DNA of 64,000 bases from Pararhizobium capsulatum DSM 1112 (GCF_030814475.1 NZ_JAUSVF010000001.1:2541001-2605000); one strand, 5' to 3'; positions 30,945 to 40,747 are shown, numbered from the stretch's first letter. The notes: generated from the sequence alone by a model not told the origin. Numbers and translations are program-made.

Positions 30945-31979
30945 TCAGGGCTTTTTCAACCGCTGCTTCAGCAGGTTGAGATATTCCTCATTGCCGTCAG
31001 GTTCGGCCTTTGGCGCAGCACAGCCCGGCTTATAATCCATCGCCATCCCCGCCTTCACGCAAATGCCAACCTGCCAGCCGGGCGGCAGTTCGTTGAGATC
31101 GACGCTCTTCCATTTTGGGTGGCCGGTTTCTTTCAGCCGATCGAGGCCGTTGAGGATGAGGTTAGAGAAATCCGAGACTGCCTTGCAGCTTGCTCGCTGG
31201 TAGGCATTGCGTTTGACGTCATAATCATAGGTCATCATGACGGCCTTCACCGCAATGAGATCGACAGGTTCTTTCTGGAAACTGTAAGCGCCCGGCTCGA
31301 TGCGGGCAGCGGTGTAGGTGGCAAGCAAAGGCGCCTGCGTAATCGGCAGGAGATGGAATTTGCTGCCGTCGATCTCGTTTTTCGCAAACAGCGCCGCCGG
31401 AGCACCGGCGACGTAGAACAGGGCATCGATCTCGCCCGAGAGAAGTTTCGGCAGGGCCGCATCCGGGTTGATTGCCAGCTGATCCGATGGCTTGACCTGC
31501 AGGATGTCAAGGATAAGCGACGCTGTCAGATAAGTGCCGCTGTCCTTCACGCCGACCGCGATCTTCTTGCCGGCAAGGTCCTTGATGCCTGCAATATCGC
31601 TCCGTGCGAGGACATGGACCTCCTCGTTGTAAAGCGGAAACATGATGCGCACGCCCTTGACCGCCTGCTGAACCTCGGGATCGTTCGCCTCAAAGGTCTT
31701 CAGATATTCCAGCACGTCGCTCTGCACGATGCCGAACTGGGTGTTGCGCCTGTTGCGCACGCCAACGAAATTCTCCAGCGAACCAGCACTTTGGCGAACG
31801 TTGAGCGTCAGGCCGCAGCTTTTACCGAGGCCGGCGATATCACGGCCGATCTGGATATAGGTGCCCTGCGCCCCACCGGTCATGATGTTCTTTTCAAATT
31901 CAGCCGCCCGCAAAAACGATGATGAGACGGCGAAGAAAAGAAAGGCGAGGATGATACGATTGAGGTTGCTTGGTGACAT
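30945..31979 (-). CDS. TAXI-family TRAP transporter solute-binding protein
   Basis: 344-residue exported binding protein of the TAXI group. A signal peptide (ILAFLFFAVSSSFLRA) is followed by MTGGAQGTYIQIGRDIAGL and NTQFGIVQSDVLEYL, hallmarks of the group, whose members bind glutamate-like or other small acids. No TRAP membrane subunit gene is nearby, so the receptor is an orphan here; partner subunits may be elsewhere, or it may have a sensory role. Ends close to the glnA terminator. Confidence 0.85.
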   Translation of the reverse strand: MSPSNLNRIILAFLFFAVSSSFLRAAEFEKNIMTGGAQGTYIQIGRDIAGLGKSCGLTLNVRQSAGSLENFVGVRNRRNTQFGIVQSDVLEYLKTFEANDPEVQQAVKGVRIMFPLYNEEVHVLARSDIAGIKDLAGKKIAVGVKDSGTYLTASLILDILQVKPSDQLAINPDAALPKLLSGEIDALFYVAGAPAALFAKNEIDGSKFHLLPITQAPLLATYTAARIEPGAYSFQKEPVDLIAVKAVMMTYDYDVKRNAYQRASCKAVSDFSNLILNGLDRLKETGHPKWKSVDLNELPPGWQVGICVKAGMAMDYKPGCAAPKAEPDGNEEYLNLLKQRLKKP

Positions 31980-32017
31980 GTGGCTCTCCCTGTTCTTTTC
32001 TCCTGCCGGGACGTGCG

Positions 32018-32989
32018 TCAGCAGTCGCTCTTTAGTTCCCGCATCAAATTGCGCATGACGATCAAGGGAACCTTGTCGAAGACGGTTTCCAGCGCTTCGG
32101 TCACGCAGGCACCGGATGCGAGCTGGTCCTGCAACTTTCTTCGCTCACTCTCGTCCAGGCCGCCCAGTCCAGGCAAACCATTCACAAGCGTTGCAACCTC
32201 GGCGTCATCGCGCGGCGTTCGGCCCGGTCCGCCGCTAGCGGTCACCGGAGGCGCTTGATCTGTCGCGGTAGGCTTTGTCAATGCGAGCTTCTGCTCCAGG
32301 GCCTGGTTTTTGGCCTTCTCGGTGGCCAACTCGCGCTCAAGGCCGGGTATTTTCTGGTTCTGCAAGGTTGTAAGGGTGGACTTTGCAGCCGTGGCATCCG
32401 CCTGGGCTGCAAGCAGAAGTGATTGGGTTCCAGCACGCGCACTTTCGAGATCGCTCTTCTCTGCGCGGAGCCGCTCCAGTTCCGCGTTCAGAGCTTCCGT
32501 ATGCGCCTGCAGATCACTTGCATCGGCCGTGTCGGCGGCCGCGCCTTCACGCAGAGTTTTCAATGCTTCCTCGGCAGCGGTCTTCTCTTCAGAAAGGCGC
32601 AACGCTTGCGATTTCAACGCATTGACGTCTTTTTCCAGCTTGGAGATCGTTGCGTCGCGTTTGTCCAGTAGACGGTTGAGTTTTGGAACCTCGTTGAGCT
32701 GCAGGTCGGCGTAATCCTGTTCAAGCTTACCGGCCCACTCTCCAGAGTTGCGCTTCTGCGAGTTCATCTCGTCGGTTATCTTTTTCTGCGAAGTCTCTGA
32801 CGCAGCCAGCTTGTCCGACAATGCGGTGTTGCTTTCGGTCAGCGCGGCAATTTCGGCGTGCAAAGTCTGGCGTACGAGCCAGCCGTAGACGCCGGCGCCG
32901 ATCAGAACGACGCACAGAATTGCCGCCAGGAGGAAGCCCGAGCTCCCGCTTCGCGCGACCTGCGTATTCCTGCCCCATTGATTGCTCAT
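32018..32989 (-). CDS. Membrane-anchored coiled-coil protein
   Basis: 323 residues from the ATG at 32989 (MSNQWGRNTQ). One transmembrane helix (about 17-37, GFLLAAILCVVLIGAGVYGWLV) is followed by a long coiled coil (about 45-245) rich in Ala, Glu, Lys, Leu heptads, a Pro/Gly linker, and a conserved-looking C-terminal module with LVNGLPGLGGLDESERRKLQ and a Cys near each end (GACVTEAL, ELKSDC). I recognise no family. It precedes the TAXI receptor gene by 38 bases in the same direction, so joint expression is possible. Confidence 0.7.
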   Translation of the reverse strand: MSNQWGRNTQVARSGSSGFLLAAILCVVLIGAGVYGWLVRQTLHAEIAALTESNTALSDKLAASETSQKKITDEMNSQKRNSGEWAGKLEQDYADLQLNEVPKLNRLLDKRDATISKLEKDVNALKSQALRLSEEKTAAEEALKTLREGAAADTADASDLQAHTEALNAELERLRAEKSDLESARAGTQSLLLAAQADATAAKSTLTTLQNQKIPGLERELATEKAKNQALEQKLALTKPTATDQAPPVTASGGPGRTPRDDAEVATLVNGLPGLGGLDESERRKLQDQLASGACVTEALETVFDKVPLIVMRNLMRELKSDC

Positions 32990-33146
32990 ACTGCATCCGC
33001 TGCAAGGAAATATTCTCCGAATGAGGTACGCCCAAACGGCTGATGAGGCAAGCAAGGGCAAGGTTAGTCGCCCACAGCTTGCAAAGAGCATGGCTATTGA
33101 TGTTCGCTGAAAAACCCCCACATAATGTAGTGGAAAGGAACCGAAC

Positions 33147-33479
33147 ATGATGAAGCAAAGAGATGCGAAATTTCAGATCGGCCAGGTGGTACGCCACCGC
33201 GTGTTTCCGTTCCGCGGCGTCATTTTCGACGTTGATCCGGAATATGCGAACACCGAAGAATGGTGGAATGCGATACCGGCCGAAATCCGTCCCTCGAAGG
33301 ACCAGCCGTTCTACCATCTTTTGGCTGAAAACGACGAAACCGAATATGTCGCCTATGTATCGGAACAGAACCTTGTTTCCGACGATACCGGAGCGCCGGT
33401 TCGCCACTCCCAGGTGAACGCGTTCTTCGACCCGGAAAGCGTTGGCCTGTATACTCCCAAGACTGTCCAGCGCCATTAA
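33147..33479 (+). CDS. hspQ: Heat shock protein HspQ / YccV-like
   Basis: 110-residue protein of the hemimethylated-DNA-binding YccV/HspQ family: AKFQIGQVVRHRVFPFRGVI, NTEEWWNAIP and QPFYHLLAENDE are characteristic. In enteric bacteria HspQ tunes Lon protease activity and DnaA stability. The first ATG (33147) and the next (33150) are both possible starts. A terminator follows at once, so it is a single-gene unit. Confidence 0.92.
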   Translation: MMKQRDAKFQIGQVVRHRVFPFRGVIFDVDPEYANTEEWWNAIPAEIRPSKDQPFYHLLAENDETEYVAYVSEQNLVSDDTGAPVRHSQVNAFFDPESVGLYTPKTVQRH

Positions 33480-33515
33480 CCGAAAGCGCCTGCAAGGGCA
33501 TTACGGAAAGCATAA

Positions 33516-33547
33516 AAAACGGCCCGGCAAAAATGTCGGGCCGTTTT
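33516..33547. terminator. Terminator between hspQ and the IalB-like gene
   Basis: AAAACGGCCCGGC (33516-33528) pairs with GTCGGGCCGTTTT (33535-33547) over 13 positions including one G-T, in a gap of 85 bases between converging genes. Confidence 0.88.
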
Positions 33548-33564
33548 CGTTGTGAACGATATTA

Positions 33565-34194
33565 TCAGTTCTGCTTGGCGGCCTTCTGGGCTTCTTCAAG
33601 CTTCTTGCGAGCGTCTTCTGCCTTCTTCTGCATTTCTTCCTGCAGCAGGCGCTGACGCTCCTCGAGCTTCGACTGCTCGATCGGTTCGCCATCGTAAATG
33701 CCGGTAAAGCCTTCAAGCGATATCTTGATGGGGTTCGGAGCGCGCTGGAAGTTGACGGAGGTGAAAACCACCTCGCCGCCCTTCTTCAGGCTGGCAAGAA
33801 CCGCGTCGCTGAGAGCGACTTCGGCGACGCACTTGTCGGGCATGCAGACTGCGTAGTCCAGCTTGGCAGGCTTGCCACCATCGATCTGCATCTGGATGCC
33901 GACCGGAATCATGCGAGCGGACGGAACCGAGACCTGAAGGATCTTGCGGTTTACCTTGCCCTTGACGTCAATCAGGCCGACAGCCGTGATCAGCTGACCG
34001 TTGTTGGCCGTCAGAAGGTTCTGAACGATGCAGACGTCATTGTCTTCCTGCTTCGTGCAAACCTTGAACCAGCCCTGCGGACGGCCGCCATTGGCCTGCT
34101 GTGCGAGGGAAGCAGCCGGCATCGCAGCCACGGCAACGGCACCCGCAAATGCCGACAGCGCAGCCTTTTTTGTGAAATTTGACTTGAAGATCAT
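33565..34194 (-). CDS. Invasion-associated locus B (IalB) family protein
   Basis: Periplasmic protein of about 209 residues. A signal peptide (LSAFAGAVAVAAMPAASLA, cleaved near residue 31) is followed by an IalB-type domain (GWFKVCTKQEDNDVCIVQN, MIPVGIQMQIDGG) with paired cysteines, and ends in a charged coiled coil of about 45 residues rich in Glu, Lys and Gln. The family name comes from Bartonella; in rhizobia these are ordinary envelope proteins of unknown role. I chose the ATG at 34194, which has GGAGA about 11 bases upstream. Confidence 0.82.
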   Translation of the reverse strand: MIFKSNFTKKAALSAFAGAVAVAAMPAASLAQQANGGRPQGWFKVCTKQEDNDVCIVQNLLTANNGQLITAVGLIDVKGKVNRKILQVSVPSARMIPVGIQMQIDGGKPAKLDYAVCMPDKCVAEVALSDAVLASLKKGGEVVFTSVNFQRAPNPIKISLEGFTGIYDGEPIEQSKLEERQRLLQEEMQKKAEDARKKLEEAQKAAKQN

Positions 34195-34468
34195 AGCGAT
34201 ATCGGTCTCCTGAATTCCGGTCATCGAGCGGGCTTTTGCCGCTCGTCATCTCTGGTCAGTCGCCCGCTCTCCTGTTGGGAAAATAAGGCAATTGCATGAC
34301 CCTTGTCTCCGGACACACCTGTTACAATGCAAGCGACCGGATATCCAGTCTTTCCTTTGTGATTTTGGAAGCAAGCGGCATGTTTTTAAGGGCATCGACA
34401 ATTGGAAAACATCGCCGACGTGCTAGTTTGCCATGAATCACATGGCATGCTGCGGCGGGAGGTGAACT

Positions 34469-36283
34469 TTGCGCGCATTGATCCTAGGCTTGTTTACTCT
34501 GGCTGCAAGTATCGTCGCAGGCCCGGCGGCCTTTGCCGAGCCGGTTCATGCGATTGCCATGCATGGCCAGCCAGCCCTGCCCGCCGACTTCAAGAATTTC
34601 CCTTACGTCAATCCGAACGTCAAAAAGGGCGGGAAGATCTCCTATGGCGTCGTAGGTACGTTCGACAGTCTCAACCCGTTCATCCTCAAAAGCATGCGCA
34701 CGACGGCGCGTGGCATGCTCGACCCGGAATACGGCAATCTCATCTACGATTCGCTGATGCAGCGCTCACGCGATGAGCCGTTTTCATTATACGGTCTGAT
34801 CGCGGAAAGTGTCGAATGGGATGACGATCGCAGCTTCATCCAGTTTAATCTCAATCCGAAGGCAAAATGGGCCGACGGACAGCCGATTACGCCGGAAGAT
34901 GTGATCTTCACCTTCGAGCTCTTCCGGGACAAGGGTCGCGTGCCTTTCAGTACCCGCCTCGACAAAGTGGCGAAGATGGAGAAAGTCGGCGACCGAAGCG
35001 TCCGCTTCACCTTCAACGATCAGGCCGACCGGGAGTTTCCACTGCTGATCGCGATGACCCCTATTCTGCCGAAGCATGCGACCGATGTGGCGACGTTCGA
35101 CCAGACATCGCTGAAATTTCCACTTGGCTCGGGACCGTACCAGGTCGCCGAGGTGAAGGCGGGCGAGCGCATCGTCTACAAGCGCAATCCCGACTATTGG
35201 GCAAAGGACCTCCCCTCGAAGGTCGGCTTCGACAATTACGACGAGATTTCGGTCGAGTATTTCTTGCAGGACAATTCGCTGTTCGAAGCCTTCAAGAAAG
35301 GTGAAATCGACATCTATTCTGAAGGCAGCCCGACGAAATGGGCGCGGGGTTACAATTTTCCAGCTGTCCAGTCTGGTATAGTAATCAAGGACCAGTTCAC
35401 GCCGAAAACGCCATCCGGCATGCTGGGGTTCGTCTTCAACACCCGCCGCCCAATGTTTGCCGATGCCAAGCTCCGCCAGGGCCTCGCGATGGTCTTCGAC
35501 TTCGAATGGGTCAACAAGAACCTCTTCGACAACGCCTACACCCGCACCCAGAGCTTCTGGCAGAATTCCAGCCTCTCCTATCTCGACACTCCGGCTGATG
35601 ATCGAGAACTCGGGTTGCTGGGCGATATCAGAAACCGCATAAATCCGGCAGTTCTGGATGGGACCTATCGCCTGCCAGTTACCGATGGCACGGGGCGCGA
35701 CCGCAACGTGCTGCGCGAAGCGGTGACGCTGCTGCGCGAAGCCGGGTATTCTATCAAGGACGGCAAGATGGTCGATGCCAAGGGCACGGCACTTGCCTTT
35801 GAGATCATGACCCAGAACGAAGGTCAGGAAAAACTTGCGCTTGCCTATCAGCGCTTCCTGGCAGCTCTAGGCATTGCCGTTTCCGTCCGCACGGTCGATG
35901 ATTCGCAATACCAGCAGCGCAGCCAGTCCTTCGATTACGACGTCATCGTCAAATCCTTCACATCGTCGCTGTCGCCCGGCATCGAGCAGGTCGGCCGCTG
36001 GACATCCGCGGCGCGGGAGCGTCAGGGCAGTGACAATTTCGCAGGTGTGGCTGACAAGGATGTCGATACGCTGGTGAACAACATTCTTCAGGCGCGAACA
36101 GTCGAGGATTTCACCGCTGCGGTGCGCGCCCATGACAGGATGCTGGTATCGAACTTCTATCTGGTGCCGCTCTATCATATCTCGGCCCAGTGGCTTGCCC
36201 GTCACAAACATATCGGGCGGCCGGAGACCGTTCCGCTCTACGGCTACCAGTTGCCCGTGTGGTGGGACGAGAGCGTTCAATAG
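34469..36283 (+). CDS. Extracellular solute-binding protein, family 5 (YejA-like)
   Basis: 604-residue periplasmic receptor for an ABC peptide importer. Signal peptide at 1-23 (ILGLFTLAASIVAGPAAFA), then MHGQPALPADFKNFPYVNP, GTFDSLNPFI and NLNPKAKWADGQPITPEDV, which match YejA and related microcin/oligopeptide receptors. The start is TTG at 34469, 5 bases after a near-perfect GGAGGTG. No yejB, yejE or yejF follows; the next gene is frnE, so the receptor is separated from its permease. Confidence 0.85.
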   Translation: MRALILGLFTLAASIVAGPAAFAEPVHAIAMHGQPALPADFKNFPYVNPNVKKGGKISYGVVGTFDSLNPFILKSMRTTARGMLDPEYGNLIYDSLMQRSRDEPFSLYGLIAESVEWDDDRSFIQFNLNPKAKWADGQPITPEDVIFTFELFRDKGRVPFSTRLDKVAKMEKVGDRSVRFTFNDQADREFPLLIAMTPILPKHATDVATFDQTSLKFPLGSGPYQVAEVKAGERIVYKRNPDYWAKDLPSKVGFDNYDEISVEYFLQDNSLFEAFKKGEIDIYSEGSPTKWARGYNFPAVQSGIVIKDQFTPKTPSGMLGFVFNTRRPMFADAKLRQGLAMVFDFEWVNKNLFDNAYTRTQSFWQNSSLSYLDTPADDRELGLLGDIRNRINPAVLDGTYRLPVTDGTGRDRNVLREAVTLLREAGYSIKDGKMVDAKGTALAFEIMTQNEGQEKLALAYQRFLAALGIAVSVRTVDDSQYQQRSQSFDYDVIVKSFTSSLSPGIEQVGRWTSAARERQGSDNFAGVADKDVDTLVNNILQARTVEDFTAAVRAHDRMLVSNFYLVPLYHISAQWLARHKHIGRPETVPLYGYQLPVWWDESVQ

Positions 36284-36384
36284 CAGTTCGGTCGGGTTGG
36301 TATACTGGAGGTAACGCATTGAACCTCGACGGTCGATCTCCTATGTCGCTTGTTCGGAAAGTGCTCGGCGAAGGAAGAAGCAGC

Positions 36385-37044
36385 ATGGAACATGTCGTCA
36401 TTGATGTCGTATCGGATGTCGTTTGCCCGTGGTGTTATCTCGGCAAGGCACGGCTGGAACAGGCAATTGCCGAGGTCTCCAACGAGATTATTGTCACGGT
36501 GAACTGGCGTCCCTACCAGCTCAATCCCGACCTGCCACCTGAGGGCGTCGATCACAAGGCGCATCTCGCCGCCAAGCTCGGCGGAGCGGCGGCTGTTGCC
36601 CAAGCCCATGAACGGTTGACGGAACTCGGTCGCCAGGACGGGATCGCTTTCGATTTCGATGCGGTGAAGATCAGCCCGAACACGCTCGATGCCCACCGCT
36701 TGCTGCGCTGGGCGGCAAATGAAGGCCGACAGAACGAAATCGCTTCCGCCCTGTTCCGTGCCTATTTCGAAGAGGGGCGAAATGTCGGCGATCGCGCCGT
36801 ACTGAACGACGTGGCCGCCAAGGCAGGGCTGGATACCGCTGTGATCGACGTGCTCTTGTCGTCGGATGCAGACAAGGACGCGATTGGCGAGGAAATCGCC
36901 ATGGCGCGCGATATGGGCGTTAGCGGCGTTCCTTGTTTCATCATCGACAATAAATACGCCGTCATGGGTGCGCAGCCCGCCGATGTTCTCGTCAATGCTT
37001 TCCGGGAAATTGCAACCATGAAGGACCCGAAGCAGGTCAATTGA
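36385..37044 (+). CDS. frnE: DsbA-family oxidoreductase FrnE
   Basis: 219-residue cytoplasmic DsbA-like thiol oxidoreductase. The active site is Cys14-Pro-Trp-Cys17 (VVCPWCYLGKARLEQA), with GVSGVPCFIIDN supplying the cis-proline, and no signal peptide. FrnE proteins act in oxidative-stress response; one relative takes part in polyketide assembly in Streptomyces, which is not implied here. The ATG at 36385 has AAGGA 9 bases upstream; a longer in-frame start upstream is not supported. Confidence 0.88.
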   Translation: MEHVVIDVVSDVVCPWCYLGKARLEQAIAEVSNEIIVTVNWRPYQLNPDLPPEGVDHKAHLAAKLGGAAAVAQAHERLTELGRQDGIAFDFDAVKISPNTLDAHRLLRWAANEGRQNEIASALFRAYFEEGRNVGDRAVLNDVAAKAGLDTAVIDVLLSSDADKDAIGEEIAMARDMGVSGVPCFIIDNKYAVMGAQPADVLVNAFREIATMKDPKQVN

Positions 37045-37091
37045 GTGCACACTGTCGACCTTCCCAGATGACGATAAAAAGCCGACATCCT

Positions 37092-37195
37092 CCCCTCCGT
37101 CATGCTCGTGCTTGACCCGAGTATCTATCGCCGCCTCCGCATATGAGACGGCTCAGCAGATCCTTGGGTCAAGCCCAAAGATGACGCAGAGAGGG
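37092..37195. repeat. Palindromic intergenic repeat of Rhizobiales type
   Basis: Two arms of about 36 bases, 37092-37126 and 37158-37195, are imperfect reverse complements (left CGTCATGCTCGTGCTTGACC, right complement CGTCATCTTTGGGCTTGACC) around a 31-base loop. The core CTTGACCC...GGGTCAAG is typical of the short palindromic elements scattered through rhizobial genomes. It lies between the converging frnE and mfd genes, where it may act as a terminator. Confidence 0.75.
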
Positions 37196-37231
37196 AAGGC
37201 AAGGCTTATCCAGCAAGCTCTGACAGCGTCG

Positions 37232-40200
37232 TCAAGCTTCCTTTGCCAGAGCGGCAAGCTGGGTCATCAAGACGGCAGCGCCGGAAAGCCGCTTTTCTGG
37301 TGTGGGGAAATCCCGCTGCAGGAACAGGCTCTGGTCAGGTCTGATCCTGGCAAGTATCCCCTGCTTGGCAATATAGCCGACGAGAGCTGCCGGGTTCGGG
37401 AACTCGCGATGGCGGAAATGAACCACCACACCCTTCGGCCCTGCATCCAGCTTCTCAACGTTTGCCGTGCGGCAGAGCGATTTGATATAGACGATCTTCA
37501 AGAGATGCTGCACCTCCAGCGGCAAAGGCCCGAAACGGTCGATCAGTTCGGCGCCAAAGGAATCGATTTCCTGGAGATCGGTGATCTCGCCCAGGCGACG
37601 GTAGAGCCCGAGACGCAGATGCAGGTCGGGCACGTACTCGTCCGGGATCATGACCGGCGTGCCGACCGAAATCTGTGGCGACCATCCGGTGTCGATGATC
37701 TCTTCCTCGCCCTTCAGTTCGGCAACGGCTTCCTCCAGCATCTGCTGGTAGAGCTCGAAACCGACTTCCTTGATGTGGCCCGACTGCTCGTCTCCCAGCA
37801 GGTTCCCTGCCCCGCGGATATCGAGGTCATGGCTGGCAAGCTGGAAGCCGGCGCCCAGCGTGTCGAGGGACTGCAGCACCTTCAGGCGACGCTCCGCCAT
37901 ACCCGTCAGCTTCTTGTTGACGGGAAGCGTGAACAGCGCGAAGGCGCGGACCTTGGAACGGCCGACACGTCCACGCAGCTGATAGAGCTGCGCCAGACCG
38001 AACATATCTGCACGATGCACAATCAGCGTGTTGGCGGTCGGCACGTCCAGACCGGATTCAACGATCGTCGTCGATAGCAGCACATCGTAGCGGCCTTCGT
38101 AGAAGGCATTCATGATGTCTTCGAGTTCCGTCGCCGGCATCTGGCCGTGAGCGACAGCGACCTTCAGTTCAGGCACGCTGGACTGCAGGAATTCATGGAT
38201 TTCCGAGAGATCGCTAAGACGGGGGCAGACATAGAAGCTTTGACCACCCCGGTAATGCTCGCGCATCAGAGTTTCACGGATCACCAGTGCATCGAAGGGC
38301 GAGATGAAGGTGCGCACGGCCATGCGATCGACCGGTGGCGTGGTGATCAACGACAGCTCACGCACGCCGGTCAAAGCCAGCTGCAACGTACGCGGGATCG
38401 GCGTCGCCGAGAGCGTCAGCACGTGCACATCGGATTTCAGCTCCTTTAGCCGCTCCTTGTGCTTCACGCCAAAATGCTGCTCCTCGTCGATAATCAGCAG
38501 ACCGAGATTGGCAAACTTGATCGACGAACCGAGCAAGGCATGCGTGCCGACAACGATATCCGTCTTGCCTTCCGCGACTTCCTTCTTGGTCAATGCCAGT
38601 TCCTTCGAACCAACAAGCCGCGAAGCCTGAGCGATGCGCACCGGCAGCCCGCGAAACCGCTCGGAGAAGGACTTGAAATGCTGGCGGGAAAGCAACGTCG
38701 TCGGCACGACGACAGCCACCTGAATACCGTTCATAGCCGCTACGAAAGCAGCCCGAAGCGCGACTTCCGTCTTGCCGAAGCCGACATCGCCGCAGACCAG
38801 ACGATCCATCGGTCGTCCCGCGGCAAGATCGTCGCGCACGGCTTCGATGGAGGTCATCTGGTCCTCGGTTTCTTCATAAGGGAAGCGGGCGGCGAACTCG
38901 TCATAGAGCCCCTCCGGCGTCGTCAGCACCGGCGCGCGGCGCGTCAGGCGCTCTGCGGCAATGCGGATGAGGCCACCGGCCATGTCCAGAAGGCGCTTCT
39001 TGAGCTTGGCCTTGCGCGCCTGCCACGCGACACCGCCGAGCTTGTCGAGCATCGCGTCGCTGCCCTCAGAGCCGTAGCGCGAGAGAAGGTCGATGTTTTC
39101 GACAGGGAGAAAGAGTTTGGCATCGTCGGCGTAGACAAGTTCAAGGCAGGCATGCGGAGCACCCGCGGCCTCGATTGTGCGCAGGCCGACGAAACGGCCG
39201 ATGCCGTGTTCGGCATGGACGACAATGCTGCCCTCGTCGAGACCGGCGACCTCGGCGATGAAATCGGCGCCACGGCGTCGGCGTTTCGACCGACGCACCA
39301 TGCGGTCGCCGAGAATATCCTGTTCACCGATAACAACGAGATTTCCAGTCTCAAAACCGCTTTCCAGATTGAGAACGGCCGACCCCGCCTCTCCTGCTTT
39401 CAGCAAGGCAACATCGGCAAGATTCGCTACCGGCTGGATATTGCCCAGCCCGTGCTCCACCAGTACCTGCAATAGGCGATCGAGGGAGCCCTCGGACCAC
39501 GCCGAAATCAGCACCTTTGCGCCCTTCGAGCGGCGATCGGCGATATACTTCACGGCCTGATCGAAGACGTTGACGCGCTCGTTGTCGGGTGTGCCTTCCG
39601 TTGCATTCTTCGCCCAGCGCACGCCAAGGCGCGCATCAATGGTCACAACCTGCCGCGCTTCACCCTCATGCTCGATGAAAGGTGAGAGGCGAATCGCCTG
39701 TCGCGACAGGAGCGCGGCGTTGAATGATTCAGCGCCCAGATAGAGCATTTCCGGCGGGATCGGCTTGTAAGGCGTTCCCTGCGTTATCGCCTTCTTTCCG
39801 GGATTGGCCGATTCCTGCCGGGCTTCGTAATAGTCCTGAATAAGTTTGCTGCGCTCGGCCGCGGCCTCGCGAACCACATGGTCGGTGACAATCCTGAAGT
39901 CGGCCAAGTAGTCGAAGACCGTTTCCAAGCCATTGTAAAACAACGGAAGCCAGTGCTCCATGCCGGCGTAGCGCCGCCCCTCGGAGACCGCTTGATAAAG
40001 AGCATCGTCACGGGTCGTCGCGCCGAAGAGCGACAGATAGCCGGTGCGGAAATGGCTGATCGTCTCGGGCGTCAGTGACACTTCGCTCATCGGGCTAAGA
40101 TCGAGTGAATTGGCCTGCCCGGTGGTGCGCTGGCTTGCCGGATCGAAGAAGCGGATCGTCTCCAGCGTGTCGCCAAAGAAATCCAGGCGTACGGGCTGCT

Positions 40201-40747
40201 CGCTGCCCGGCACGAAGACATCGAGAATGCCGCCGCGAACCGCGAATTCCCCGACTTCGCGAACCGTGGCAACCCGCTCGAAACCGTTGCGTTCCAGGCG
40301 GGCCGCGATGTCGTCCATCCGGATCGTGCTGCCAGGACGAGCCGAGAATGCCAGCCCTTCGATGACGGATTTCGGTGCCATCTTCTGCAGGGCGGCATTG
40401 ACAGTCACGAGCACGATCGCCGCATGCGGCTTCTGCGCATGGGCGATAAGGCCGCTCAAGGCAGCAAGCCGGCGCGCGGAGATATCTGCACTGGGCGAGA
40501 CGCGGTCATAGGGCAAACAGTCCCAGCCCGGCAGGGTGAGGACAGGGATGTCGGGTGCGGCGAAGCCGAGCATCTGTTCGAGATTGGCAATCCGTTGGCC
40601 ATCGGACAGGATATAGGCCACGGGGCCGTTGGAGCGCGCCAGCTCTGCGAGAATCATCGGCTCGACACCGGATGGCACCGGGCCGATTGTCAATTCGCGC
40701 GAGACGGAAGCAATCTTTTTCGGGTCAAAGCCCGCGATCATGGACAT
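37232..40747 (-). CDS. mfd: Transcription-repair coupling factor
   Basis: Removes RNA polymerase stalled at lesions and recruits UvrA. 1171 residues: an N-terminal UvrB-like module, a CarD-like RNA polymerase-interaction domain (GSIVVHAEHGIGRFVGL), a RecG-like translocase with Walker A GDVGFGKTEVAL (about 655) and DEEQ in IIDEEQHFGV (about 755), a motif LATSP region, and a C-terminal D7 domain. I chose the ATG at 40747, which has AGGA 7 bases upstream; a TTG at 40750 is not needed. The start overlaps the sdhE stop (TGATG), so the two are coupled. Confidence 0.96.
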   Translation of the reverse strand: MSMIAGFDPKKIASVSRELTIGPVPSGVEPMILAELARSNGPVAYILSDGQRIANLEQMLGFAAPDIPVLTLPGWDCLPYDRVSPSADISARRLAALSGLIAHAQKPHAAIVLVTVNAALQKMAPKSVIEGLAFSARPGSTIRMDDIAARLERNGFERVATVREVGEFAVRGGILDVFVPGSEQPVRLDFFGDTLETIRFFDPASQRTTGQANSLDLSPMSEVSLTPETISHFRTGYLSLFGATTRDDALYQAVSEGRRYAGMEHWLPLFYNGLETVFDYLADFRIVTDHVVREAAAERSKLIQDYYEARQESANPGKKAITQGTPYKPIPPEMLYLGAESFNAALLSRQAIRLSPFIEHEGEARQVVTIDARLGVRWAKNATEGTPDNERVNVFDQAVKYIADRRSKGAKVLISAWSEGSLDRLLQVLVEHGLGNIQPVANLADVALLKAGEAGSAVLNLESGFETGNLVVIGEQDILGDRMVRRSKRRRRGADFIAEVAGLDEGSIVVHAEHGIGRFVGLRTIEAAGAPHACLELVYADDAKLFLPVENIDLLSRYGSEGSDAMLDKLGGVAWQARKAKLKKRLLDMAGGLIRIAAERLTRRAPVLTTPEGLYDEFAARFPYEETEDQMTSIEAVRDDLAAGRPMDRLVCGDVGFGKTEVALRAAFVAAMNGIQVAVVVPTTLLSRQHFKSFSERFRGLPVRIAQASRLVGSKELALTKKEVAEGKTDIVVGTHALLGSSIKFANLGLLIIDEEQHFGVKHKERLKELKSDVHVLTLSATPIPRTLQLALTGVRELSLITTPPVDRMAVRTFISPFDALVIRETLMREHYRGGQSFYVCPRLSDLSEIHEFLQSSVPELKVAVAHGQMPATELEDIMNAFYEGRYDVLLSTTIVESGLDVPTANTLIVHRADMFGLAQLYQLRGRVGRSKVRAFALFTLPVNKKLTGMAERRLKVLQSLDTLGAGFQLASHDLDIRGAGNLLGDEQSGHIKEVGFELYQQMLEEAVAELKGEEEIIDTGWSPQISVGTPVMIPDEYVPDLHLRLGLYRRLGEITDLQEIDSFGAELIDRFGPLPLEVQHLLKIVYIKSLCRTANVEKLDAGPKGVVVHFRHREFPNPAALVGYIAKQGILARIRPDQSLFLQRDFPTPEKRLSGAAVLMTQLAALAKEA

